NCBI RefSeq assembly: GCF_964340395.1
Contig: NC_135555.1
Coordinates: 11,061,431-11,125,430, forward strand
DNA length: 64,000 nt
Reading direction: 5' to 3'
DNA from: Glandiceps talaboti
Taxonomy: Eukaryota; Hemichordata; Enteropneusta; Spengelidae
Part shown: positions 1 to 12,833 of the stretch, one piece after another
Layout of the letters: each line of letters begins with the position of its first letter
How positions within the stretch are numbered: the first letter of the stretch is position 1
The notes under the pieces: generated by a model
The model's input: only the letters and a program-made list of their open reading frames with translations
The model's database searches: none
Told to the model about the DNA's origin: nothing
Translations under genes and position numbers: made by a program

Positions 1-1000
1 AGAACATTATGGGAATTGTAGTCTCCGCTAGCCTCTATGACGCTGACAGCTTTGGTAATCCGCCTCCCGTTGATGTAAGCATGTGTGCCATTGGTCTCTT
101 CCCAAGTGAAAGCCACATTAGCCCAGACATCCCATGGTACTAATGATTCTGGGATTGAAGCACTCTTCACTTCGTTGTATCCGTCGACCACTGTCGGGGT
201 AACGAATGACTCAGGTTAATTTTTATGTGTATAAAATGTGTTAAACTGATTTAGGTGGGCGTGGCTGGGGTGGGGTGCAGGTGGGGTGTGTGTGTGTGTG
301 TGTGTGTTAATGCAGTTTGTAAAGAAATAAGGTTTGTCTTAATGACAAAGGGGCGGTATTTATGTACAATTTATTGTAAGAATTGTGGAGAAAACAACTA
401 TATTAAACGCTTCCCAAAAAAGCTAATAATACAAAAGGGTAACTTGTTGATATATGTGTTCTTAGAAAATGTCATTTATTTCGAAGTATTCGCTGTGACA
501 TCAAGTCATTTAAAGGTCTTTTCAGATTTAAGATTTTCCCCATTTGAAGCGACATCACAGTAAGCTTTTCTTCGAAATGGTTTTACAATAAGCCGTTGGT
601 GTCTAAAAAATAATTTGGGCAAAAGTGCAAATACCTTGTAGAAGTAGTGAGTTGTCAGAGGTCACCATGATTGCAATACCCACACGACCACCTTGGTTCT
701 CAGCACCAGAGTACATCAGGAAAGCCGGGGTGTTGCTTTTGACCTTCGAACCGATTTTTAACCAAACTGACACACTAATACCATCCACACATTCCCTTGG
801 GAGCCCAATGCAATGGTCAGTAAAGTCGCCTAGATTGACCCATGTGTCGTCTGCTCCGACTTGTACATATAGACCGACTGAAGCTCTTCCAGCGACAACA
901 CTGTAATTTGAACCGGTAATGTCGAGCGAAACGCCACTAGTTGCCAACGGCCAGATGTAAGGTGCTAAAACGTAGAACGGGTTGCTTTCCGGTGTTGAAC
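1..1000 (-). CDS. Gene C LG2, cut by window edge
   Basis: Exon 635-1000 encodes [17 protein letters not shown], then [27 protein letters not shown] and [12 protein letters not shown]. Exon <1-190 encodes [15 protein letters not shown], then [20 protein letters not shown]. For the latter, only the acceptor at 190/191 gives an open frame; the nearby AG further upstream leads to a stop. The domain is incomplete at position 1. Confidence 0.85.
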
Positions 1001-1259
1001 CTAGTAAATGAAAAACGACAAATTAACTGACATTCAAAAGGAAAATGTAAACTTGAAGGGATGATTGCTATTTTTCAGTTTCTATAAAAAGTGTCTCAGC
1101 GAATGAACCTAGAAAGTGACCTCCGTTTCAATAGTTCTTCTACAAATAAACACTTCAATAAAACTGCCAATCTATCATCCGTTCATCCATCCATCAATCT
1201 ATCTCCCGCGCCCCTTGCCCCTCCCTTTCCCCACTCTCGCCTTTTATCAATCTCTGTCC

Positions 1260-1293
<34 letters not shown>

Positions 1294-4200
1294 GTATAAT
1301 AACTTATACTTACTCAAAGACGTTGGAAGGAGGTCCACGACGTTGGAAAAGTCGTAATTAGGTGTTAAATCTGAATATTGAGAGAAGGGAGAGTCAGTTA
1401 TTACATTTGGTGAATGAACCCATATATTACAATTTACTTGCTATTTTTGGTTTGTAAAAACATACTAGAACTAAAATTGCCTTTTAATAAAATCACCCAT
1501 AATCATAATGTTTGATAGAATGTAAGCTTATGTTCAACGACTACAGATGATGTGTTTATCACTTACCAAGGCTGCAGAAGTCTCCTGTATAACCGAATGC
1601 ACACTCACATTCAAATAAGGCGATACGATCGGTACACGTTCCTCCGTTTTGACACGGATCTGACGCGCATTCGTCGATTTCTGACCAGAAAGAAAAGATA
1701 ATTATATACATTAATTAAGTCATAGTTAATATTTGGGTAGCAAGCAAAGGTCCTGTCCAGGTCTATCACAAATAAGACGTTTCAGTTTTTGGGTCACGCC
1801 ATTTATTTTGCGATAACGCAAATAATACGGCTATGGTACAATTATTATAATAACAATTACGAAAACAAAACAGCTAATATGACAAAATTAAATATTGTCA
1901 ACTTTTCTAAAAGTAAAAAATTACAATATCGTTGTATTATTTATGCTTACTTGTAAAAATAGTAGATCGTCGGACGTTCCCATACTCAAATAGCAACGAT
2001 ACACTGCCCATGTTACATACTGCAGTTATATATCTCGGAAAGTACACTGTATATAATATTTTGCGTTGTGAAAATTTTTAAACTACCCATAGCTTACATG
2101 TGTGATAGTTGTTGTAACTCACCTATCTCACACTGAGTGCCATTGTAACCGTCTAAACAGTCACACTCCCATGACGCCATGCCTACGTCACGACACGACC
2201 CATACTGACACGGTCCAGAAACACAATCGTCCTCATCTGTTGAATTTTTGTGTGAATAAATAAAGATAAGTTCTTGTTGTTATTATCGTTGTTATTATAT
2301 CGAAATTTCTTCCAAACTCATTTGCTATCTGACTCTAAACTCTGCAATCGTATTAAATTAGTGTTAAAAGCAAAAGTGACAAATCGAGGTGGCTGATGTA
2401 TGTTGTATGAAACTTTTCCTCTCAATGGTTAACATTTATAAGATATACTTTTATCTCTAGCCGATATTAATGGAGCAAATTTAAGGTGAGCCACTAAAAT
2501 ATATATCTATGTAAATATTATGAAATGGTATATTCCTTGAAGCGGCACACCTGAATTCATTAATTTGTGTTTTCGTACAAATTTTCAATTTGAAGACGAC
2601 ACTTTCTTCCAAATTCCACGCGCCTTATTTTTAGTGTAAACTATTCTTACTAAACACATTTGGATTTAAATATCTATTCGGGCTGGGAACTGGTCGTTAT
2701 CACCTTCTCAGTATTTGACTAATTATTTCACCACACAGGAGGCAATACTCAAAACCCCAGTAACCCTAAAATTACTGTACTGGTCATCATCATCCACATT
2801 TTGTTATCTAACCTGAAGTCCTTCAACCCATCAAAATTACTTACCTAGTCCACCCATCAATCGCACGTAGTCAGTGTAGTTGGTGTAGTCTGCCCACACG
2901 GCAAACTCATCAAACATGCCAGCTGAATGGTCTCTGTAGTCCACAGAATCGTAACGACAGCCCAGAGTCAGTTTATCCACAAGTGCCGGAGTTGTAATTT
3001 GTGTGCCCGTAAGATCTGACCCGACAACCTCTAGATCAACTGTAACCTATAAAGGGGGTGGAACGTTTACAGTAGATTTAATTATCACCGGCATATTGTC
3101 ACCAATATGTGATATTATCTATTCAATTGTGCATTAGTTTATCTAGTCAGCGCCAAAAGAAACAGACTCTTGGCACTTTTTACACAAAATCTGAACAGAA
3201 ATTTATCATATTCTGGCAACAATCAGAAATCAGAAACTTTAAAGGATTTATAAGCGTAAAATTTAAACAAAAGAATGTCTTACTATACGCCATTAATTAA
3301 TGTGACGTCACTTACATCTAGTCCATATCTCCAATGCCAAGAGAAACCAATATTCTTCCACAAATCAGCTGTTAATGCATTCTGAACTTTGACCTCCCAC
3401 TTGTACGTACTGTTAGCTACAATTACGTAGAACTTGTTAGGTTCTTTATACAGAGAAAATCCTGTAGAATCGGGAGGTCCTGTTAATGCAAAAAATAAAA
3501 AAATAAAATAACAGTAAACTTCTGTAAGAATTTGCAATGAAGACAACGACAAAAGGATACAAACTTAGTCTTCAAATTCGTACACTCCAGAAATGACTTG
3601 AGAAAATATCGTTTCGTTTCCTAAAAGTTTTCATAAAACATTCACTAGATTTCAACTTGTCCAGCACTCTAAATATTGACTTGAATCATTTCTTAGACTT
3701 AGCGAGATAACTGACTTGGCCAATATCTATATACGGTCTCTCATGTGACCAATCGCTACAATATCATTGGTTGTCTAGAGTACCAAGACACTCTGTACAA
3801 GATGAACCATCAGTCCATACGTATACCCTGTATTGAAAACTGTCAAGTTGAACGCTTTCAAACGAAAAATATGGGAAGCGCTTCTTGGTCGTACAACGTC
3901 ACGGCAACACGCGTCTACGTCACTGTGTCTGCAGCGGTAGTTCCTTTTCACTAATTAAGCTTGTGCAGGTATCATATATTATATAATTATTCTCCTATAG
4001 CTTTCTTCATTCAACCTGAAAACTCATAAGGGCTTTGTCAACACTCGTCTTCAACTCATAGTGGCGAGACCCCTTATGTATATGTCACTCGTATTTTTTT
4101 CAGCTGAACGATGAAAGCTGTTGGGGGAGTAATACCTCATTAGTGTGAAGTACTTCAATTTGTCCTGATATAAACTTTACACATTTGTAAAATAATTTTG

Positions 4201-5871
4201 TTCGGGAATATGATCAATATTGAAGTCGTTGTACTGTACCTGAACTGAAAATGTACTTGGAACCCGACTCTCTGATCTGATCTGAGGTTAGTCTGACCCA
4301 TACCGAGGCTGACAATCCATCGGTACAATACTGGGGGTCGCTAACACAGACGCCGCTAAAATCTCCAAAATCGACACAATCGTTAGTTCCGTTTTCTGAC
4401 GTCACCACCGACTTCCCGTCAATACCGTAGTCGTTTTCTAATGTGTTACCAGCGTCTCCAGTATGTGCAGCGTCTGATTGGCTGTCTGCATAAGTACCAT
4501 TGTTGAAATTGTCGAATGACCAATAATAGGAGCCAGAAAACATTGCCACGGTGTCCACATACAAGAAACCTGAAATAAAATTATAATAAATATTGCTTAT
4601 GATACTCATGTATGTATGTATGTATACATGTATGTATGTATGTATGTATGTATGTATGTATGTATGTATGTATGTATGTATGTATGTATGTATGTATGTA
4701 TGTATGTATGTATGTATGTACAATGTATGTATGTATGTATGTATGTATGTATGTATGTATGTATGCATGCATGCACATTAATGTACGTGAGTGTTGTGAT
4801 CTACTACAGTACTAGTAATTATCTCAAATAAACGACTAAACGGGAAACGGGAGTATAAATAGCTTGAAAAATATGAAATGCAGACTCACCTCTTGAAAAA
4901 AAGTACATAGAATTATTTACAGTGAAAGTACTTACTATATTCACAGTCATCACCCCAGGCACCATAAACACAATCGCATCTGTATTTACCAATCAGATCA
5001 ACACATGTACCACTATGTGAACACGTTATTCCTGTACACTCGTTGATTTCTGTCATGCAGATAGTCAATTTAAGATAAAACAGTGTCAGAAGGTACAATT
5101 CAATCTGTCATCTCTACATGCAAGTGTCAGGATCACTTTCAAAGACGGACTCTCCTCTATCCATTCGAAAAATTAATGATTGCAGCTACCACGCTACACA
5201 ATGATGTACTATATGTACTTATATTTACATAAAGTTGTCACTTTTAATGACACCGTTTTCATCTTGCTAACTTAACTTACAACACACGACAAGAAAACTG
5301 CACAGAAGACTGCGTTAGGAATCGCTGTACCAATAATAAGTAAGCACACCATTTCATCAACTCCGAAATGCAATTCTAACGAAAAAAAATGATTCTTTTT
5401 TTTTCTCTGCAATTCGATAACTATTTCTCTGAATCAGATAAAAAAAAATTAAGTTGAAACTTTAATAATATATATGTCATTCTTCTATTACATTCTGGTA
5501 GTTACATGCATATTTATATGGTGACGTAATGTAGATGACGCCACGTTTATACCAACCTGCGCAAATGACCCCATTACCAGCAAATCCAGTCTTACAGGTA
5601 CATGTGAAAGAGCCAGCGGTATTAGCACATATACCGTATGTTGTATGACAATTATCACTGCCCTGATCACACTCATCAATATCTGAAACAAATAAAATGA
5701 ATATGAATGATGAAATGTAAATTTAACAATAAAATATTTATGGTCAGAAAATATCACATATAGTGCAGCGCGAAAGTAAAGACACACTTGATAGGTTTAA
5801 CGACTTTCTTGCACCTTTACTGTACTACCGTATTAGCGTATATTGTAGGTTAGTTTAATGTTATAGTATAT

Positions 5872-5961
<90 letters not shown>

Positions 5962-6902
5962 CAGTTCAATTCAGTTCAATTCAATTCATATCAATTCAAT
6001 TCAATTCAATTCAATTCAATTCAATTCAATTCAATTCAATTCAATTCAATTCAATTCAATTCAATTCAAATTCAATTCAATTCAATTCAATTCAATTCAA
6101 TTCAATTCAATTCAATTCAATTCAATTCAGTTCAATTCAATTCATTTCATTTCATTTCATTTTAATCCAATTCAATTACAAATCTGTTTATGAGCAGGAT
6201 ACTGACCTGAACAAAATGAAACGCCGTTGCCCTCGTAGCCCGTTGTGCAGGCACAGCTGAATGAGCCATAGTTATTGGAACAATCACCGAGAGATACATG
6301 GCAATTATGGCTGCCTACGTTGCATTCATTAACATCTGTGGGAATAGAAAAACAGTTAAGATCACAATCTTCTTCTACCTAGCCTTAAGAAATATGTTAG
6401 GAGAGTACTCGTGTTGTTAAAGCAAACGAAATGCCGGTTTGATTGTTTGTATCAACTGATGGCTGGAAAAGTTTAATGGACTGTAGGATCTATGTGCTAT
6501 CAATGACTTTGAGAATTGAAGTAACAAAATGATTTTGATAAAGGATCTAGGAAATGTATCAAGATTGAGACAAACAGAGATTGAGAGTGATATGAGAGTC
6601 TGAGGTAGATAGGCAGTCTAGAAGGCAGTGAACACAGGATGATTAACAGGTAGTGACTGAGGTTTTAAGTGTCATAGAAAACATACACATTTAAACCTTT
6701 AACGAAACACTGATGAATGACATGCAGGCAGGCAGGCAGGCAGATACAGACAGAGACGGGCAGATTGATAAACAAAGCAACAGACCATTTTAACAATTGC
6801 AAGTTCGCGGATTTAGACAGACAGACAGACTGACAGTCGGTCACACACATACAACTTCTGACAGCCAGACAGATAAACAGATAGACAGACAGATAGACAG
6901 GC

Positions 6903-6947
<45 letters not shown>

Positions 6948-7045
6948 CACTAAAATGTCAATGCATACATACATATTGATACATACATACATACATACAT
7001 ACATACATACATACATACATACATACATACATACATACATACATT

Positions 7046-7076
<31 letters not shown>

Positions 7077-7867
7077 TGTTTGTACATGTAACTGACCCAC
7101 CTTCACAATCGTTATCACCATCAGCATCTTCAAAACCAGCTATGCAAACACAGGTATAAGATCCCACTGCGTTTGTACACGACGAGATTGAAGTATCACA
7201 GGAATCAGTACCTAATGAACACTCGTTCACATCTGAGGAGAGAAGTGTATTATTTCACAAAAATAGTTCCATAAAAATCTGCCGACTTTAGATTTGTTTA
7301 GGCATAACTGAAATGTAATAAACATATTTGAATATTGGTATCGGTTAACTATATCACATTCGTCGATAAGTGACGAATGGGGAGGAAATCGCATGTCTTC
7401 AGTTAGAATCCGTGTAGTGTCAATATTGCAATAATAACCATATGGTAAGAACAAAACGTATGATTATTCGTTTTACTACCATAACAAGTAAAATATGATA
7501 CTGCCACTCAAAAGTAGATTGTAGTGAGCGAAAAAACAAGAAATAACCTTTTAGTAAAACAACAAGATATCACCCAAAAATACTCTAACCGTCTAATGCA
7601 AAGGCATAGGACTTGTGTACTCACCAGAACACCCAGAGCCGCCAGTTGTACCATCTCCACTATAGCCAGTGTTACAGTCGCATGAAAACGTCCCAGCAGT
7701 GTTTACACACGACGCGAGTGCCTCGCAATCATCGGTACCCTCAGTACATTCGTCAATGTCTATATGTATAGGAAATTGTGTAAATCAACGAGATTAAGTT
7801 AGACACGCAATCTCAGGATCACTAATGAACAGAACGAAATAATTAAAAAAAAACCATGCGGACAGAC

Positions 7868-7918
<51 letters not shown>

Positions 7919-8030
7919 GGCAGGCAGACAGACAGATACACAAACAGATAGGCAGATAGGCAGGCAGGCAGACAGACAGACACATAGGTAACATCATCAT
8001 TCTAGTGATGATACGACTGATGAGAGAGAA

Positions 8031-8095
<65 letters not shown>

Positions 8096-8302
8096 GGAAA
8101 GTAAGAAAGAATGACAAACAGATGACAGACAGCCTACATACATACATACATACATACATACATACATACATACATACATACATACATACATGCCTGCATG
8201 CATGCATGCACGCATTCACGCATGTCCACACACACGCACGCACACACACACACACACACACATACATACATACATACATACATACATACATACATACATA
8301 CA

Positions 8303-8334
<32 letters not shown>

Positions 8335-9890
8335 CGAAAAGACAGACAGACACGTGGAAAGACAGATAAATATGTACATAACTGACTCACCTTCACAGTC
8401 ACCATCACTATCAGCATCTTCATAACCACTTTTACAAACACATGTAAATGATCCAACATTGTTTGAACAGGTTGATTTCGATGGATCACAGGTATCGGTA
8501 CCTAACGAACACTCATCCAAATCTACAACGGAAACAGGTATTAAATATCAGTAATTCTCTAGAATAAACTGTCGCTCACTTATCATTAATACAAATGTAC
8601 TCATTGATCATTCCTGATCATGCTATCAATTTATATTAATTATAGTCCATGTCACATTCAAATACTAATATGTATGATCAATATTCATGGAAAGACAATA
8701 TTTATTTTAACGATATACGTATAAATTATACGCCAATCGGTGTAAAATAAGCACCGATGTGAGTGTGGAACATTTTTGTTAGGTCGTCGTTTTTGTTATT
8801 TATTTCCTCAATGAATGTCATTAAGTCACGTACAGTCAACTACTAATTTGAAACCTATTATCTTCTACCGGTGACTTCAAAGTGTTAAGTAAAAAGATGA
8901 CGAAAATAAATAAAAAAAAAAATCTTACAAATATCGCACGACTTCAGGATATCGATTAGGCAATATCATCAGTTTTGAACTTACCAGAACACGCACTGCC
9001 GCTGCTTTTACCATCGCCCCCATAGCCGCTGTCACAGTCGCACGTGTACGCTCCAACGGTATTAACACAAGTTGATAGGGCTACACAATCATCCGTGCCG
9101 TTAGTACATTCGTTGATATCTAAATTGTAAAGTTAAGTCATAAAAAGATACATTATTGCTAAAGGGAAATAGTCAGGCATTTTATAAATCTCTCATGATA
9201 TCTTAAGTATATGTTTGAAAAGCTTCCTTTGTATTATTCAACAATGCCAAATAGCTACTCATATGGAGAAAACTTTTAAACTTTAAAAAAATGTTTAAGA
9301 TGGTGTTTTTATGTTGTGGTAGTGGTGATCACATATATACAGGTTATTGTATTGTGGTCACGTAGTTGTGGTTGCCATGGTAATGGTCGAATAAGATTTA
9401 TATTTATATTTATATATTTATATTTAGGAAGTAGGTGTAAAATAATTGACGTCCAGTATGCTGAATGTTAAAATGATGTCGAATCCATTTCTTACTATCT
9501 AATCAAGGTCAAAGCACATACGTTGCTGATTCATTATTTAGATGTATAGTTAATATTTTAAAAAGATAAATGTCTGCTCTAGACTAGCGTAGTGAGGCGA
9601 TTGGCATAACGCGAATTGAATCAAGTCTTACTACATACCGGTACAAGTGACGCCATTCCCTGTATATCCACTGATACACGAACATGAAAAACTACCAACG
9701 TTGTTAGTACACGTGGCAAGAGATGAGTGACAGTCGTCTGTGCTGGTTGAACACTCATCAACATCATCCTCGCAAGTAGCACCTTCATAACCAGTTCCCA
9801 TACATTCACACGTGAACGTGTCCAACTCTCCTTCTCCATCGTCACAAGAACCACCATTCTTACAAGGAGCAACGAAACAAGGACCCGGTA
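1..9890 (-). CDS. Gene C: EGF-LG paralogue of gene A, partial (open at both ends)
   Basis: Coding exons in order: 9639-9890, 8985-9119, 8391-8522, 7625-7759, 7101-7232, 6207-6335, 5557-5682, 4936-5049, 4240-4569, 3316-3479, 2845-3046, 2123-2236, 1567-1680, 635-1000 and <1-190. All have GT-AG junctions and compatible phases. Domain order (EGF, seven cbEGF, EGF, LG1, EGF, EGF, LG2...) matches gene A, including identical 114-bp EGF exons and the 164-bp middle LG1 exon, so it is a tandem paralogue. The 7TM part is expected beyond the left edge but is not seen. No signal peptide or lectin exon is identified upstream; the 5' end is unresolved. Confidence 0.88.
1259..1292. repeat. (TGTC)n microsatellite
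   Basis: Eight units in the gene C intron between EGF 11 and LG2. Confidence 0.95.
1567..2236 (-). CDS. Gene C EGF 10 and EGF 11
   Basis: Two 114-bp phase 1-1 exons. 2123-2236 encodes [19 protein letters not shown] and [16 protein letters not shown]; 1567-1680 encodes [19 protein letters not shown] and [16 protein letters not shown]. They equal gene A 37869-37982 and 37184-37297. Confidence 0.92.
2845..4569 (-). CDS. Gene C LG1 (3 exons)
   Basis: Exons 4240-4569, 3316-3479 and 2845-3046. Landmarks: [63 protein letters not shown] and [14 protein letters not shown]. This is the same LamG-like fold as gene A LG1, with the same exon phases (1-1, 1-0, 0-1). The intron 3480-4239 holds nothing recognised. 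Confidence 0.88.
4608..4771. repeat. (ATGT)n microsatellite
   Basis: About 160 bp of ATGT units in the intron between gene C EGF 9 and LG1, ending in GCAT units. Confidence 0.97.
4936..5049 (-). CDS. Gene C EGF 9
   Basis: [19 protein letters not shown], then [16 protein letters not shown]. Short 114-bp EGF leading into LG1, equivalent to gene A 39908-40021. Confidence 0.92.
5557..5682 (-). CDS. Gene C cbEGF 8
   Basis: [19 protein letters not shown], then [20 protein letters not shown], ending VICAG. A standard 126-bp phase 1-1 cbEGF exon. Confidence 0.92.
5873..6167. repeat. (CA)n-(TA)n-(TTCAA)n compound satellite
   Basis: (CA)n at 5873-5928 passes into (TA)n at 5928-5955 and then about 210 bp of the pentamer TTCAA at 5955-6167, with a few variant units. 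It lies in the intron between gene C cbEGF 7 and 8. Confidence 0.95.
6207..6335 (-). CDS. Gene C cbEGF 7
   Basis: [19 protein letters not shown], then [20 protein letters not shown], ending VSFCSG. The intron on its 3' side carries the (TTCAA)n array. Confidence 0.92.
6816..7076. repeat. (GACA)n-(ATAC)n-(GACA)n array in gene C
   Basis: (GACA)n 6816-6946, (ATAC)n 6963-7045 and (GACA)n 7047-7076, located just 3' of the cbEGF 6 exon. It is the counterpart of the array at 7859-8336. Confidence 0.95.
7101..7232 (-). CDS. Gene C cbEGF 6 (type beta)
   Basis: [19 protein letters not shown], then [20 protein letters not shown], ending GDNDCEG. Same length (132 bp) as cbEGF 4, and the donor-side intron sequence is also similar. 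Confidence 0.92.
7625..7759 (-). CDS. Gene C cbEGF 5 (type alpha)
   Basis: [18 protein letters not shown], then [20 protein letters not shown], ending TTGGSGCSG. Same length (135 bp) and ending as cbEGF 3. Confidence 0.92.
7859..8336. repeat. (GACA)n-(ATAC)n-(CA)n-(ATAC)n array in gene C
   Basis: (GACA)n at 7859-7982 and 8036-8097, (ATAC)n at 8135-8191, short GCAT/CA runs, and (ATAC)n to 8336, located just 3' of the cbEGF 4 exon. Confidence 0.95.
8391..8522 (-). CDS. Gene C cbEGF 4 (type beta)
   Basis: [19 protein letters not shown], then [20 protein letters not shown], ending SDGDCEG. Closely similar to cbEGF 6 at 7101-7232, and both are followed in the intron by (GACA)n/(ATAC)n arrays. 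Confidence 0.92.
8985..9119 (-). CDS. Gene C cbEGF 3 (type alpha)
   Basis: [18 protein letters not shown], then [20 protein letters not shown], ending SSGSACSG. Phase 1-1, six cysteines, cbEGF consensus. Closely similar to cbEGF 5 at 7625-7759. Confidence 0.92.
9639..9890 (-). CDS. Gene C EGF 1 plus cbEGF 2 in one exon
   Basis: A 252-bp phase 1-1 exon encodes [19 protein letters not shown], then [20 protein letters not shown], then [18 protein letters not shown]. So an ordinary EGF is followed directly by a calcium-binding EGF. Gene A has these as two exons (43226-43342 and 42676-42810). Open reading continues upstream of 9890, but an AG acceptor with matching phase sits exactly at the domain start. 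Confidence 0.9.
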
Positions 9891-11977
9891 CTGAAAACAA
9901 TCGAACATGATCAGTTTTCGTTCGGCCACAAGACATTTTAATATGTAGCCTTGATACGACAATTTCTAAATAATACATGCAAATTACAAAAAAATTAATG
10001 TTATAGAAACACACAATGGAGAAAACATAAATGTTGATATGTCCCAAAAAAATATCTTGCCAGCCAGTTAAAAACGACGAACTTCTTAAAATACCACAAC
10101 TTCTCGTGTTTATGTTTTGGGAGGACAGAAAATAGGCTTTACACCTTCGTTTCCAAATTAGTTTAAAAAAGCAATTCTTGAAAATAATAATTTTGTTTTC
10201 CTGTACAGAGTTGAAGTGGTCATTTTCGAAGAACGAACGTTCAGCGCGTACCAAAGCAGTGTCAATCCTTCTGAGCTCACAATCTTTCGATCTCATCCAA
10301 ATATAAGTGAAATTCAAAATGTGTGGTACTGTCAAGTTTTTTATTTTTTCCGCAACAGGTAAAAATCGCCGATGTTGTATAATTAAATGTTCATAAACTA
10401 AACATTGCCAAGTCATAATTTCTTAAATTTATTTCAAGGTCCAGAAAAATTCACAAGTTCATGGTATTTAGCAAACGCGTACGTATATATGCATGCATCA
10501 CAATTATAAATACAAATTGAATAACGCAATAAACACCTTTATATAATATCAAAACAAACGAAAACAATACTAAAATAGATCAATTATTTAGTTTGCAAAA
10601 TTCGCATAGTAGAAGTACAGGGTAAATTGGCAATTGTTAAAGTAGTGTTACTTCCCTTCTGGATCTTCTTATCATTATCACGTGAAAGCACGAGATCTCG
10701 AACCGGTAACACCGTATATCTGTGACTGTAGATTGTGGGTTGTTTTGGTCACATTCTTGCAAATAGTAGCCTCTTTTTCGTCATCTGGTTGTCAGGAAAA
10801 GATATTCTCCTTCGATTCCGCGCTTGATCGTTGAGGGAGCGATGAACTTGGATAACTGTGAGAAACATTGACAGAATATTCTATATTGTAATATACATAC
10901 CATGCGTAATGCCAAGATAGGCAAAATACGGAAGAAGTGCTTAAATTTCGAATTCGAAAACATGTACTGTGGGTTGCATGAAAGACAACATTTTGAGTGA
11001 GGGCACACAATTTCGAACGTTTTATTTTTCCAAAAAAATCAAAAAACGTAATGAAAGAAGATTATCTTCACAGATCTAGAGTTTGCATGCAATGTACAAT
11101 GTATATCTTTGTGTCTATCAACGCTTTTCGCACATGCATACAAACCTTCCACCTGTGGGTCGCGGTACCTTAAGTGCTGTTGCCAAATGGGACGTCATTT
11201 TAGTCAAATATCAACAGTCATCACAATTTTGTAATCTACAGTTTTGTTTATACATTCACAGATACATATGCAGATCAGAACATCTAGGTTGTGTAGTAAT
11301 CACTTCTCTAATTTGGTAAAAAGTTAAAATTTAAGACTTTTAAGTCAATTTACATGTAACTGTGAAACTGTTCTATTTTTAATAATACTGGAAGTAAAGT
11401 GATTATTCCATGAATAATTAATACACTGCTACGTCTAAACACCATTCACTCTGACGTCATAAATCGATATCACCATCTCGTCTTTTCTTCTACGAATTCC
11501 CATTCTTTTGAGTGTTTCGTAATCTCGTTCGATTTATGCAAATCATTAAGAATCATCTTTTAGGTTACCAACGTCACGTTAAACGGCAATACGTTATTGA
11601 AAAAATATCTAAAATAATTGTATTTGAGAAGTTTAGATGATATTTATATATTTTAGTGACTTTTAATAAATATTTTGAACATGTTCTTCCCGGCGTTAAT
11701 GAAAAGGGTATGTTTACGACGAACCGGTATGTCGGTATGCAAGGGATCATGAAACTCTGGGGTCTTATTTCTAGCAATTGTGTTGCGTTTAAATGTACGG
11801 GATAATATTTGAGAGAATAAACGTTTCGTGTATGTCATTGTGGTGTGGGCATGCTAAGAAAAGTGTCCAAAAAATGTGGTGCTTGATACATATCAAAATC
11901 CTATCACATTCAATTGAAGCCTCGTTATTTTAGTTAAGCTGTCTGAGTCTGACTCGGAGATCAACTATTGCACTTAC

Positions 11978-12125
11978 CTGCACTCCATAAACTTCCAAAC
12001 TTTAGCAAGAAATGGTCGGAATGGCAATCATTATGTGGTCTCCAATTTGAGATCACCATGATTCTGAAATCCAGATGCCTACATGTATATATCACTATGT
12101 CGTGTTCCTCGGCGAGTTGGTGTGC
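11978..12125 (-). other. Candidate orphan exon upstream of gene C
   Basis: The minus strand between a weak AG acceptor and a strong GTAAGT donor is open and encodes EHDIVIYTCRHLDF, then NWRPHNDCHSDHFLLKFGSL and WSA. It ends in phase 1, which fits gene C exon 9639-9890. The sequence is complex and protein-like, but I do not recognise a domain and it has no signal peptide. It could be a gene C exon, an exon of an unannotated gene, or a pseudogene fragment. Confidence 0.25.
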
Positions 12126-12589
12126 CTTTCAAAGACATTCGGTTTTCTTGAATCTTGTCTTTGAAACATGGATCAATTGAATTGCAAATACGCATGCGCA
12201 AATCCTACATTCGGAAGTTGATGTTATGTATACATATGTCTGAGTTGCACGAGGTATGAAATGATATGACTGTACACATAAGCATATAATGTGGATACAG
12301 ATTGAACGTTAAATCAACAGAAGTTTGATATTATCAACACTTTATTAATTTCATTCCGTTTTCTGTCGATTTTCATGACGATACCTCATGATTAATTTTG
12401 AGAGAGACGGTATAGCGTCTTCAATATTATTAAATTAAAACGAGTTTTTTTCTGTGTTTTATTTTGTTGTCATTTTCAATCTATTCCATTTATCGTTTTA
12501 TATATTTTCAGCAAAATTACACGGCACATTTTCATCCTTTCTTTTAAAGATTAAATAAGCGGGTTTGGTTGTTTCAGTATTTTTTAAAT

Positions 12590-12623
<34 letters not shown>

Positions 12624-12827
12624 AACATCTCCCGGGGCCAGGATTGGACATCGGACATCGTTGTGTTGTGGATACTGGTGGTTAGCACAGCCTATTACAT
12701 CACAATGAACTTGGTGTCTTGCAGTGCACTAAGTTGTTTCAGTGTAGTATCGTTATACCATGCCATCAGAGAGTTGTAAATAAGCAATACACTGCACATA
12801 AGTTGCTGAGAATTTAATGATGATTCA

Positions 12828-12833
12828 TTTATT
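12828..12833 (-). terminator. Candidate polyadenylation signal of gene A
   Basis: AATAAA on the minus strand about 580 nt after the gene A stop codon is the first such hexamer I find downstream of the stop. Position is plausible, but AT-rich background makes it weak. Confidence 0.3.

Noticed and set aside
201-212. Acceptor for the leftmost gene C exon at 208/209
   Set aside because: Using that AG puts the exon in a frame with a stop codon and destroys the LG motif; the AG at 190/191 gives the right frame.
9891-10416. Extension of the gene C EGF exon upstream to an ATG at 10416
   Set aside because: The extra sequence has no domain, signal peptide or composition like the gene, and a phase-correct AG acceptor sits precisely at the EGF start (9890/9891).
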